Assembly: GCF_036323735.1 (NCBI RefSeq)
Contig: NC_086024.1
Location: forward strand, 70,734,924-70,798,923
DNA: 64,000 nucleotides
Direction: 5' to 3'
From: Rattus norvegicus
Lineage: Eukaryota; Chordata; Mammalia; Rodentia; Muridae
Notes under the pieces: model-generated
Seen by the model: only the letters and a program-made list of their open reading frames with translations
Database searches by the model: none
Told to the model about the DNA's origin: nothing
Made by a program: the position numbers and the translations under genes
Shown: piece after piece, positions 46,205-56,542 of the stretch
Position numbering within the stretch: the first letter of the stretch is position 1
Layout: the number at the start of each line of letters is the position of its first letter

Positions 46205-46718
46205 TTTATTGGATTTTTTAAATTTACATTTCATATGTTATTCCATTTCCCAGTTTCTTGGACATTAGACCCCTATCACAAAACCCACAGCTTCTTCTTT
46301 CTATAAGGGTCTTCCCCTCTCAATCACCCCCCTACCCCAGCCATTTTCCTACACTGGGGGTCCAACCTTGGCAGGACTAAGGGCTTCTCCTTCCATTGGT
46401 GCCCAGCAAGGCCATCCTCTCCTACACATGCAGTTGGAGCCATGGGTCAGTCCATGTATGGTCTTTGGGTAGTGGTTTAGTCCCTGGAAGCTGTGGTTGG
46501 TTGGCATTGTTGTTCTTATGAGGTTGCAAGCCCCTTCAACTCTTTCAATCCTTTTTCTAATTCATCCAATGGGGGGTCTCAACTCAGTTCAAAGGTTTGC
46601 TACTAGCATTTGCCTCTGTATTTGACATGCTCTGGCTATGTCTCTCAGGAGACATCTATATATGGTTCCTGTCAGCATGCACTTCTCAGCTTCATCAGTC
46701 TTATCTAGTTTTAGTGAC

Positions 46719-46764
<46 letters not shown>

Positions 46765-47345
46765 AGAGAGAGAGAGAGAGAGAGAGGTGTGAGGCAAGCT
46801 ATGAATGGCCGTTCCTTCAGTCTGTGCTCCAAACTTTGCCACCTTATCACCTCCTATGAATATTTTTGTTCGCCCTTTTAAGAAGGAGTGAAGCATCTAC
46901 ATTTTGGTCATTTTTCTTCTTAAGTTTCATGTGGTCTGTGGATTGTATTTTGGGCAATTTGAGCTTTGGCTTAATATCTACATATCAGTGAGTGCATATA
47001 CTATGTGTGTTTTTCTGTGATTGGATTACCTCAACAGTATGATATATTCTAGTTCAATCAATTTGAATATGAATTTCATGAAGCCATTGTTTTTGATAGC
47101 TGAGGAGTACTCCATTGTGTAGATGTACTACATTTCCTATATCCATTCCTCTGTTGAAGGGTATCTGGGTTCTTTCCAACTTCTGGCTATTATAAATAAG
47201 GCTGCTATGAACACAGTGGAACATGTGTCTTTTTTTTATGTTGGAGCATCTTTTGGGTATATGCCTAGGAGAGGTATATCTGGGTCCTCAGGTAGTGGGT
47301 AAAATTTTCTGAGGAATTTTCAGACAGATTTCTAAAGTGGTTTGT
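46205..47345 (-). mobile_element. Middle-aged L1: 3'UTR and ORF2 end
   Basis: Starts TTTTTTATTGGATTTTTTAA (tail), then ACATTTCATATGTTATTCC; the 3'UTR carries a compound microsatellite (46723-46786). ORF2 C-terminus occupies ~47090-47345. Third consecutive L1 3' end in the same orientation. Confidence 0.87.
46723..46786. repeat. (GT)n(GA)n compound microsatellite
   Basis: GT array 46723-46760 followed by GA array 46764-46786, within the L1 3'UTR in a stretch that is not repetitive in sister copies. Confidence 0.97.
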
Positions 47346-47749
47346 TCTATCTAGGGAGGGAATTGTGATCCTCTAAGTCTCAGGAAGAAGAACAGAGGGA
47401 AGCCTGTCTCTGCCCTTAGTTCTCATCACTTGTACAACTTTCAGAATGTGAGACGGTATGGTAAAACGTTCACTAAGAGTTTGCACATAAATTAAGGCCA
47501 TAAATTGAATATGAGTCTTAGAAACTGTCTACATGCATATCCACTAGGAGTGATTATCTGGCTAAATATTCATCATTTGTTTCTAGGTTATAGGTTCATG
47601 GAAAGTTAAGAATCATAACTAAGTTCTCTTTGAAGTTTTATACAGATAAACTTAGTCTATATTTTATCTCCTGTCTTTCCACCTGTGGTGTATATCTTCT
47701 TTATAATGTCTGGTTAAAGGTTTTTACAACCTCTTAGAACATGCTCTAG
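47346..47749. other. Unassigned interval
   Basis: No element recognised between the L1 cluster and the next ORF1-like fossil. Confidence 0.5.
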
Positions 47750-48420
47750 TATTTGAAGTCTATCTCAGAAGCAATTAAGCAGTTCTGTTATAAATGGGGC
47801 TCAAATATCTTTGTCTGTGTTGCCATTCTGAAATGATGATGACACTAGCATACTAGTTGTTTCTGCAAAATAGCTTTGTTTTTGCATGCAATCTGAGTCT
47901 GGGATCTTACTTCAAATTTTTGGGACCATTACAGTATCCTGATAGGTATTTCATTTATGTTAGAAATTTTTTTCTATAATTTTGCTGAATTCATTTTCTA
48001 TACCTTTTATCTATTGTTCTTCTCCTTCCCCTACTCCAATTTTTTTTTACTTTGTATTTCTAAGATATCCTAGATTTTCTAGATGTTTTATTCCTGGAGA
48101 TATTTAGATATAACTGTTTTGAGCAAGTTATTTATTTCTTCTACTATACCTTGAATGCTTCTGAGTTTCTTTTCTATCTCGGCTATTCTACCATTGAATC
48201 TTGCTTCTGAGTCCCACATAATTCATTTCCAGGTTTTATTCAATTTTGGTGTTCTTTGTGATTCCATTTCAATTTTCATGCCTTGTACTGTGTTATTAAA
48301 TTCATTGAACTCATTGAGATTTTATGGATTTCTATTAAAAGATCCTTTTTATGCTTTATATATCTTATAAAAATCAGAACCTAATGTGGTAGGGTGACTG
48401 GTTTCATGTGGAGACATATT
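47750..48420 (-). mobile_element. Possible ancient L1 ORF1 region, antisense
   Basis: T-rich antisense text with blocks such as TTTCTTTTCTATCTCGGCTA and GAATCTTGCTTCTGAGTCCC resembles the coiled-coil region of L1 ORF1 (compare 54990-55110). Strongly decayed; the call rests on texture and a few blocks. Confidence 0.4.
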
Positions 48421-48447
48421 TTTCAGGCTATTAATGGTTAGGGGTCT

Positions 48448-48470
48448 GTTGTTGTTGTTGTTGTTGTTGT
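48448..48470. repeat. (GTT)n tract
   Basis: Seven or eight GTT units at the tail end of the L1 3'UTR that follows; likely expanded from its poly(A) tail on the other strand. Confidence 0.85.
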
Positions 48471-49311
48471 ACTTACATTTCAAATATTAAACCCTTTCCC
48501 ATTTTCCCTCCTCCTTCCTCCCTGTCTTTATGAGTATGCTCCACCATCTGTCCACTTAATTCTGCCTCAGCAGGTGAGAGTTCCCCTACCCTGGGCAATT
48601 GAGCCTCCACAGGACCAAGGGGCTACCCTCCCAGTGATACCAGATAAGGCAACCCTCTCATACATATACAACTGAAGCCATAGACACCCACTGTGTACCC
48701 TTGGGTTGATGGTTTTGTCCCAGGGAGAATTGGTGGTTCTGGTTGATCGATATTGTTGTTCCTATGAGGTTGCAAACACATTCAGCTTCTGCAGTCCTTG
48801 CCATAATTTTCCCATTGGGGTTCACATGCTCAGTCCATTGTTTTGCTCTATATACATCCACATCTGCGGAGCCTCTCAGAAGACAGTTATACATGTCAGT
48901 AATGGCTGTCTAAGACCTTCTTAGCATCAGCAATTGTGTCTGGATTTTGTGTAAGGAGATGGATCCTAGGAGGGTAGACTCTGGATGTCTGATTCTTCAA
49001 TTTCTGCTACAGTCTTTGTCCCTGCATTTCCTTTTGTCAGGAAAATTTCTGGATTTACAGTTTTGAGATTGATCGATGATCCAATCCCTCAACTGGGGTC
49101 TGTGCCTATCAACTGAATATAGTCTCTGCATGCTCTATCTACCCTTTGTTGGGTATTTTGGCTAAAGTCCTCACTGTTGGGTCCTTGGAAACTCTTGGGT
49201 TCCTGGCATCTTGGACTTTCTATTAGCTACCCTGATTCCCCATTTTTCTATCCCTAAACCTACTTTTAAATTCCTGACCTTCGCACTTTCCCCAAACCAC
49301 AACCTATATCT
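48471..49311 (-). mobile_element. Old L1 3'UTR, distal part (continues at 56543)
   Basis: Antisense terminus ACTTACATTTCAAATATTAA, then 3'UTR blocks (AATTGAGCCTCCACAGGACC, GGTTGCAAACACATTCAGC, GAGCCTCTCAGAAGACAG) up to AACCTATATCT. The matching proximal 3'UTR resumes at 56543 (TAATTGGCCCCATTTTCCC), so this and 56543-58430 are halves of one old element split by the L1 at 49312-56532. Confidence 0.8.
49302..49311. repeat. Probable target-site duplication, left
   Basis: ACCTATATCT at 49302-49311 recurs exactly at 56533-56542, bracketing the 7.2 kb L1. Confidence 0.7.
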
Positions 49312-49939
49312 ATTAAATTGGGTATTTCTTATTTACATTTCAAATGTTATTCCCTTTTCCAGTTTCCAGGCCAACATCCCCATAACCCCTCCCCCTCCCT
49401 TCAATATGGGTGTTCCCCTCCCTATCCTTCCTCTATAACTGCCCTCTCCCCAAGAATCTCATTCACAGGGGGTTCAGCATTGGCCGAACCAAGGGCTTCC
49501 CTCTGACTGGTGCCATTACTATACTATTCATTGCTACCTATGCAGTTGGAGCCCAGGGTCAGTCCATATATAGTTTATGGGTAGTGGCTTAGTCCCTTGA
49601 TGCTCTGGTTGATTGGCATTGTTGTTCATATGGAGTCTCGAGCCCCTTCAGCTCTTTCAGTCCTTTCTCCAGTTCCTTCAATGGGGGTCCCTTTCTCAGT
49701 TCAGAGGTTTGTTGCTGGCATTTGCCTATGTATTTGTGGTATTCTGACTGTGTCTCTCAGGAGAGATAAACATCTGGTTCCTGTCAGCCTGCACCTCATT
49801 GCTTCATCCATCTTATGTAGTTTGGTGGCTGTATATGTACGGGCCACATGTGGGGCAGGCTCTGAATGGGTGTTCCTTCTGTCTCTGTTTTAATCTTTGC
49901 CTCTCTATTCTCTGCCAAGGGTATTCTTGTTCCCCTTTT

Positions 49940-49949
49940 AAAGAAGGGG
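49940..49949. repeat. Target-site duplication of the + strand L1 insert
   Basis: AAAGAAGGGG at 49940-49949 is repeated at 50136-50145. Confidence 0.85.
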
Positions 49950-50135
49950 AAGCCCTTGGTCCAGCCAGGGTTGGACTCCCAGTGCAGGGGAATATGGGTG
50001 GGGGGAATAAGGGCAATGTATAGGGGGAATACCATATGGGCGAGGGGTATGGGAGGGAATGGGGGCTTATGAACAGGAAACTGGGAAGGGGAATAACGTT
50101 TGAAATGTAAGTAAAGAAATATATCTAATAAAAAA
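49950..50135 (+). mobile_element. Short 5'-truncated L1 3' end, opposite strand
   Basis: About 186 bp of sense L1 3' terminus of another subfamily (AAGCCCTTGGTCCAGCCAGG start, GGGTATGGGAGGGAATGGGG, ACTGGGAAGGGGAATAACG, AATAAAAAAAAA tail) in the 3'UTR of the - strand L1. The host sequence resumes exactly after the duplicated AAAGAAGGGG. Confidence 0.88.
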
Positions 50136-51380
50136 AAAGAAGGGGTGAAGCATTCACATTTTGATCATCCATCTTGAGTTTCATGTGTTCTGTGCATCTA
50201 GGGTAATTCGAGCATTTGGGCTGATATACACTTATCAATGAGTGCATACCATGTGTATTTTTCTGTGATTGGGTTACCTCACTCAGGATGATATTTTCTA
50301 TTTCCAACCATTTGCCTATGAATTTCATAAAGTCATTGTTTGTGATAACTGGGTAGTATTCCATGGTGTAGATGTACCACATTTTCTGTATCCATTCCTC
50401 TGTTGAAGGGAATCTGGGTTATTTCCAGCTTCTGACTATTATAAATAAGACTACTATGAACATAGTGGAACATGTGTCCTTGTTATATGTTGGAGCATCT
50501 TTTGGGTATATGCCCCAGAGAGGAATAGCAGCAGGGTCCTCAGGTACTGCAATGTACAATTTTCTGAGGAACCTCCAGAATGCTTTCCAGAATGGCTGTA
50601 CCAGTCTGCAATCCTACCAACAATAGAGGAGTGTTCCTCTTTCTCCACATCCTCGCCAGCATCTGCTGTTACCGGAGTTGTTGATCTTAGCCATTCTGAC
50701 CGGTGTGCGGTGGAATCTCAGGGTTGTTTTGATTTTCATTTCCCTGTTGAACATTTCTTTAGGTGTTTCTCACCCATTCAATAATCCTCAGTTGTGGGTT
50801 TTTGTTTAGCTCCGAACCCCAATTTTTAATACAGTTATTGGTCTCCCTGCAGTCTAACTTCATGAGTTCTTTGTATATTTTGGATGTAAGCCCTCTATCA
50901 GTTGTGTAGGATTGGTAAAGATCTTTTCCCAATCAGTTGGTTGCCATTTTGTCCTAACAACAGTGTCCTTTGCCATACAGAAGTTTTTAGTTCTATGGGA
51001 TCCCATTTGTCAATTCTTGATCTTAGACCATAAGCCATTATTGTTTTGTTCAGGAAGTTTTCTCCAGTGCGCATGGGTTCTAGATTCTTTTCCACTTTTA
51101 CTTCTATTAGTTTGAGTGCATCTGGTTTGGTGTGGAGGTCCTCGATCCACTTGGACTTAACTTTGTATAGGGTGATAAGAATGGATCAATCTACCTTCTT
51201 CTACATGCTGACCTCCAGTTGAACCAGCATCATTTGCTGAAAATTCTATCTTTTTTTTCCATTGAATGGTTTTGGGTCCTTTATCAAAAATCAAGTGACC
51301 ATAGGTATGTGGGTTCATTTCTGCATCTTCAATTCTATCCTAATGGTCTATCTGCCTGTATCTGTACCAATACCATACAG

Positions 51381-51381
51381 G

Positions 51382-51425
<44 letters not shown>
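51381..51425 (-). repeat. (AAC)15 expansion in L1 ORF2
   Basis: Fifteen perfect GTT units on the + strand encode 15 consecutive Asn in the surviving ORF2 frame on the - strand, at a point where sister copies (near 3940) have a short A-run. Confidence 0.95.
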
Positions 51426-51426
<1 letters not shown>

Positions 51427-52179
51427 TTATCAGTATTGCTTTGTAAATACTGCTTGAGTTCAGGGATAGTGAATCTCCTGGAAGTCATTTTATTGTTGAA
51501 GATAGTTTTAGCTATCCTGGGTTTTGTGTTATTCCAGGTGAATTTGCAAATCGTTCTGTCTAACTCTCTGAAGAATTGGATTGGAATTTTGATGGGGATT
51601 GCAGTGAATCTGTAGATTGCTTTTGGTAAAATGGGCATTTTTACTATATTAATCCTTCCAATCCGTGAACATGGGAGCTCTTTCCATATTCTGAGATCTT
51701 CTTTAAATTCTTTCTTCAGAGACTTTACATTTTCATCATACAGATCTTTCACTTGCTTAGTTAAAGTCACATCGAGGTATTTTTATATTATTTGGGACTA
51801 TTATGAAGGGTTTCATTTCTCTAATTTCTTTTTCAGCTGGTTCTATTTTGTGTAGAGGAAGGTTACTGATTTATTTGAGCTTATTTTATACCCAGCCACT
51901 TTGCTGAAGTTGTTTATCAGGTTTAGTAGATCTCTGGTGAAACTTCTGGGGTCACTAATTATACAATCATACCATCTGCAAATGGTGATATTTTGATTTC
52001 TTCCTTTCCGATCTGTATCCCATTGACCTCCTTTCTTTGTCTGATTGCTCTGGCTAGGACTTCAAGAATTACATTGAATAAGCAGGCAACCTTGTCTAGT
52101 CCCTGATTTTAGTGGAATTTCTTCACTTTTCTCTCCATTTTGTTTAATGTTAGCTACTGGTCTGCTATATATGGACTTT

Positions 52180-52649
52180 TTTAAAAATTTTTTTCCTCCA
52201 TCTTTATTAAATGGGGTATTTCTTATTTACATTTCAATTGTTATTCCCTTTCCCAGTCTCCAGGCCAACATCCCCATAACCCCTTCCCCTCCCCTTCTAT
52301 ATGTGTGTTTCTCTCCTCATCCTCTTCCCATTACCGCCCTCCCCCCAACAATCACATTCACTGGGGGTTCAGTCTTGGCAGGAACAAGGGCTTCCCCATC
52401 CACTGGTGCTCTTACTAGGCTATTCATTGCTACATATTCAGTTGGATCCCAGGGTCAGTCCACGTATAGTTTTTGGTTAGTGCCTTAATCCCTGGAAGCT
52501 CTGGTTGGTTGGCATTGTTGTCCATATGGCGTCTCAAGCCCTTTCAAGCTCTTACAGTCCTTTCTCTGAATCCTTCAACTGGGGTCTCAGTTCAGTGCTT
52601 TGCTGCTGGCATTTGCCTATGTATTTGCTATATTCTGGCTATGTCTCTT
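52180..52649 (-). mobile_element. L1 3'UTR inserted in the RT region
   Basis: T-rich tail (52180-52195), the terminus ATTAAATGGGGTATTTCTTA, and ~440 bp of antisense 3'UTR ending in CTATGTCTCT. Host ORF2 reads up to TATATATGG before it and resumes at TATGTTTAGGTATGGG after it. No target-site duplication is evident and a few host bases appear lost. Confidence 0.88.
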
Positions 52650-53999
52650 ATGTTTAGGTATGGGCCTTGAATTACTGTTCTTTCCAGGACTTTTATGATG
52701 AAGGGGAGTTGAATTTTGTCAATGCTTTCTCAGCATTAAATGAAATGTTCATGTGGTTTTTATCTTTCAGTTGGTTTATATAGTAGATTATGTTGATGGT
52801 TTTCTGTATATTAAACCATCCCTGTATACCCAGCATGAAGCCTATTTCATCATGATGGATGATTGTTTTGACGTGTTCTTGGATTCAGTTTGCAAGAATT
52901 TTATTGAGTATGCTGTATGTCAATATTCTTAAGGGAAATTGGTCTGAAGTTCTCTATCTTTGTTGGGTCTTTGTGTGATTTTGGTATAAGAGTAATTGTG
53001 GCTTCATAGAAGGAATTCGGTAGTGCTCCATCTCTTTCAATTTTGTGGAATAGTTTGGATAGTATTGGTATGAGGTCTTCTATGAAGGTCTGATAGAATT
53101 CTGCACTGAACCCATCTGGATGTGGTCTCTTTTTGGTTGGGAAATTTTTAATGACTGCTTCTATTTCTTTATGAGTTATGGGGTTGTTTAAATGGTTTGT
53201 CTGCTCGTGATTTAACTTTGGTACTTGGTATTTGTCTATGAAATTGTCCATTTCCTCCAGATTTTCAAGTTTTGTTGAATATAGGCTTTTGTAGTAGTAT
53301 CTGGTGATTTTTTTTGAATTTCCTCTGAATCTGTAGTTATGTCTCCCTTTTCATTTCTGATTTTGTTAATTTGGACACACTCTCTGTGTCCACTGGTTAG
53401 TCTGGCTAAGGATTTATATATCTTGTTGATTTTTCTCAAAGAACCAGCTTTTGGTTTTGTTGATTCTTTGTATAGTCCTTTTTGTTTCTACTTGGCTGAT
53501 TTCAGCTCTGAGTTTGATTATTTCCTGCCTTCTACTCCTCCTGGGTGTATTTGCTTCTTAGTGTTCTATAGCTTTTAGGTGTGGTGTCATGCTCCTGATA
53601 TATGCTCTCTCCTGTTTCTTTCTGCAGGCACTCAGCGCTATGAGTTTTCCTCTTAGCAAAGCTTCCATTGTGTCTCATAAGTTTGGGTATGTTGTACCTT
53701 CATTTTCATTAAATTCTAAGAAGTCTTTAATTTCTTTCTTTACTTCTTCCTTGACCAGGTTATCCTTGAGTACAGCATTGTTCAACTTCCATGTATATGT
53801 GGGCATTCTTTCCTTAGTGTTATTGAAGACCAGCTTTAGCCCCTGGTCTGATAGGACACATGGGATTATTTTTTTGTTTCTGTATCTGTTGAGGCCTGTT
53901 TTGTGCCCAACTACATGGTCAATTTTGGAGAAAGTATTATGAGGTGGTGAGAAGAAGCTATATCCTTTTATTTGAGGATAGAATGTTCTATAAAAATGT

Positions 54000-54936
54000 C
54001 CAATTTTCTGAGGAACCTCCAGACTGATTTCGAGAATGGTTGTACCAGTCTGCAATCCCACCAACAATGGAGGAGTGTTCCTCTTTCTCCACATCCTCTC
54101 CAGCATTTGTTGTCACCTGAGTTTTTGATCTTAGGCATTATCACTGGTGTGAGGTGAAATCTCAGGGTTGTTTTGATTTGCATTTCCCTTATGACAAAAG
54201 ATGTTGAACATTTCTTTAGGTGATTCTCAGCCATTCGGCATTCCTCAGCTGTGAATTCTTTGTTTAGTTCTGAACCCCATTTTTTAATAGGGTTATTTGT
54301 CTCCCTGCGGTCTAACTTCTTGAGCTCTTTGTATATATTGTATATAAGCCCTCTATCTGTTGTAGGATTGGTAAAGATCTTTTCCCAATCTGTTCGTTGT
54401 CGTTTTGTCCTAATCACAGTGTCCTTTGCCTTACAGAAGCTTTGCAGTTTTATGAGATCCCATTTGTCGATTCTTGATCTTAAGCATAAGCCATTTGTGT
54501 TTTGTTCAGGAAATTTTTTCCAGTGCCCATGTGTTTGAGATGCTGCCCTAGTTTTTCTTCTATTAGTTTGAGTATATCTGTTTTGATGTGGAGGTCCTTG
54601 ATCCACTTGAACTTAAGCTTTGTACAGGGTGATAAGCATGGATCGATTTGCATTCTTCTACATGTTGACCTCCAGTTGAACCAGCACCATTTCCTGAAAA
54701 TGCTATCTTTTTTCCATTGGATAGTTTTGGCTCCTTTGTCCAAAATCAAGTGCCCATAGGTGTGTGGGTTCATTTCTGGGTCTTCAATTCTGTTCCATTG
54801 GTCTATCTGTCTGTCTCTGTACCAATACCATGGAGTTTTTATCACTATTGCTCTGTGATACTGCTTGAGTTCAGGGATAGTGATTCCCCCTGAAGTCCTT
54901 TATTGTTGAGAATAGTTTTAGCTATCCTGAGTTTTG
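54000..54936 (-). pseudogene. Out-of-place L1 ORF2 C-terminal segment
   Basis: Encodes, in a largely open 212-codon stretch (54606-53968) and a 121-codon one (54845-54480), the ORF2 region from the ELKQY/AIVIKT block through the Cys-rich motif (CWRGCGERGTLLHCWWDC) to FLRKLDI, where it is fused to the endonuclease FYRTFYP block. The same ORF2 region is also present downstream in the proper place (about 51480-50560), so this is a duplicate. The right junction at ~54937 joins ORF2 to ORF1. Better preserved than the downstream copy in places. Confidence 0.88.
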
Positions 54937-55474
54937 TGTCCTGGATTTCTTGTACATTTTGGACTAGCAGCTTTTGCTGTTTTACATTATCTTTGACAGT
55001 TGTGTCGATAATTTTTATTGAATCTTCTACTCCTGGGATTCTCTCTTCTATCTCTTGTATTCTGTTGGTTATGCTTGCCTCTGTGACTCCTGATCTCTTC
55101 CCTAGGTTTTCTATCACTGAGGTTGTCTCCCTTTGTGCTTTCTTTATTGTTTCTATTTCCTTTTTTAACTCTTGTATGTTTTTGTTCATTTCCTTCTCCT
55201 GTTGCTTTTTCCAGTAGTTCTTTAAGGGGTTTCTGTGTTTCCTCTTTAAAGGCTTCTAGTTGTTTACTCATGTTGTCCTGTATTTCCTTAAGGGCATTAT
55301 TTTTGACCTTCTTAAACTCCTCCATCATCATAATAAAATGTGATTTTGAATCTAGATCTTGCTTTTCTGGTGTGTTTGGCTATTAAGTGTTTGCTTTGGT
55401 GGGAGAATTGGGTTCTCATGTTGCCATGTAGTCTTGGTTCTGTTGCTTGGGTTCCTGCACTTGCCTCTTGACAT
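54937..55474 (-). pseudogene. L1 ORF1 N-terminal half
   Basis: ATG at 55474-55472 (ATGTCAAGAGGC) starts ORF1; the Ser/Asn-rich N-terminus and coiled coil follow (114-codon frames at 55331-54987 and 55189-54845, in two registers). It ends after the VQNVQEIQD block where ORF2 sequence begins. RNA-recognition and C-terminal domains are absent. Confidence 0.88.
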
Positions 55475-56532
55475 CAGGTTGTCTCTGGTGTTACCTTCTT
55501 TTGCTATTTCTTAAAATGGCTAAACTGTCTTATAGGCCTGTGTGTCAGGAGTGCTGTAGACCTGTTTTCTTTCAGCCAGTTATGGGAACAGAGTGTTCTG
55601 CTCTCAGGCATGTATTTGTTCCTGTCCATGGGGTTTCAGCTGTCCCTGTGGGCAGGTACCAGAAGGGCCTGCTCCTCTTCCTAGGTCCCTGTGTGCAGGG
55701 GGTCCAGATGGCACTAGACATTTTCATCTAGAGTCAGAAATGTGGGCAGAGAGTAGTCTCCTCTGGTTTCCGAGGTATGTCTGCCCCTCTGAAGGTCTAG
55801 TTCAGCCTCCCACAGGATTTGGGTGCAGGGAGCTGTTTGACCAGGTCCGTTCAGATCCAGGTGCAGTGTGGACTTCAGGGCTCATGCAGCTTGACTGCTC
55901 CTATCTTCCTGTGCACAGATGCACTATACAACCAGTTTCCTCTTGGGCCAGGGATGTGGGCAAAGGTGGGCAGAAGTGGCGGTTTCTCCTGTAGTCTCAG
56001 GATTGCCCACACTTCAGGACGATCAGCTCTCTCTCCCATGGGGTTTGAGAGTAGGGAGCCATGGGCCACGTTCAATGAGGTTCAGGTGCCAACTAGAAGC
56101 CAGAAGTGTCCGTTCCCAGAGGAATTTTTCTTTGTGTGTCCTTAGACCACCAGGCAGGACACTTGGAACAGAAAAGTTGATCTTACCTCTGGTCTTGTCC
56201 TGAAGTCACTCCTTGGTGCTTGGTTTCAGCTCTCCATGAAGGACAGCAACCAGAAGGGTTTGCCCCTACTTTTCCTGGGTCCCTGTGCACAGGGTTCCCA
56301 GATGGTGCTAGGTGCTTTCCTCTAGAGTCAGAAATGTGGGCAGAATAGTCTCCTCTAATTTCCCAGGTGTGCTTGCCAATCGGAAGATCTAACTCTCTCT
56401 TCCACAGGATTTGAGTGCGGGGATCTGTTTGCCTGGGTCCATCTCAGGATTGACCACACCTCTGGGTGATCATCTCTCTTCCATGGGGTTTGGGAGCAGG
56501 GAGCCTTGGGCCAGGATCAGTGCGGTTTCTCT
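55475..56532 (-). promoter_or_regulatory. L1 5'UTR with tandem monomers
   Basis: Two related blocks: AGAGTCAGAAATGTGGGCAG and the following TAGTCTCCTCT occur at ~55731-55764 and again at ~56324-56356, 592 bp apart. A second pair (AGGATTG near 55999 and 56447) is only 448 bp apart, so the upstream monomer has lost ~144 bp. In murid L1, 5'UTR monomers carry the internal RNA polymerase II promoter. C/G-rich compared with the rest of the window. Confidence 0.8.
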
Positions 56533-56542
56533 ACCTATATCT
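56533..56542. repeat. Probable target-site duplication, right
   Basis: Second copy of ACCTATATCT, at the 5' boundary of the 7.2 kb L1. Confidence 0.7.

Larger units (their letters stand above)
50333..53995 (-). pseudogene. L1 ORF2 lacking its N-terminus, catalytically mutated
   Basis: Starts in mid-endonuclease (FYRTFYPQIKGYSFF block), keeps a Ser-Asp pair but has lost the His of SDH (LSDQGLKL), continues through the linker (NKIYKSLARLTSGH), the segment before the RT (EAVIKNFPTKK, EFYQTFIEDL) and the RT core. The FADD box reads FADG at 51971-51982, so the second catalytic Asp is lost. A 470 bp L1 3'UTR is inserted at 52180, and a 15-codon Asn run (51381-51425) lies in the C-terminal half. 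The Cys-rich motif region is near 50600-50680; the stop (TGA) is at 50333-50335. Multiple frameshifts. Non-functional. Confidence 0.9.
49312..56532 (-). mobile_element. Chimeric ~7.2 kb L1 inserted in an older L1
   Basis: On the - strand: 5'UTR with repeated monomers (56532-55475), ORF1 N-terminal half (55474-54937), a segment of ORF2 C-terminal region (54936-54000), then ORF2 again from mid-endonuclease to its stop (53995-50333), then 3'UTR (50332-49312). The ORF1 C-terminus and first part of the endonuclease are absent and replaced by a duplicate of ORF2 C-terminal sequence. Two later insertions lie inside (49950-50135 and 52180-52649). Flanking ACCTATATCT repeats support a single insertion. 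No poly(A) tail is visible at the 3' end: the 3'UTR terminus abuts the flank. Confidence 0.85.
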
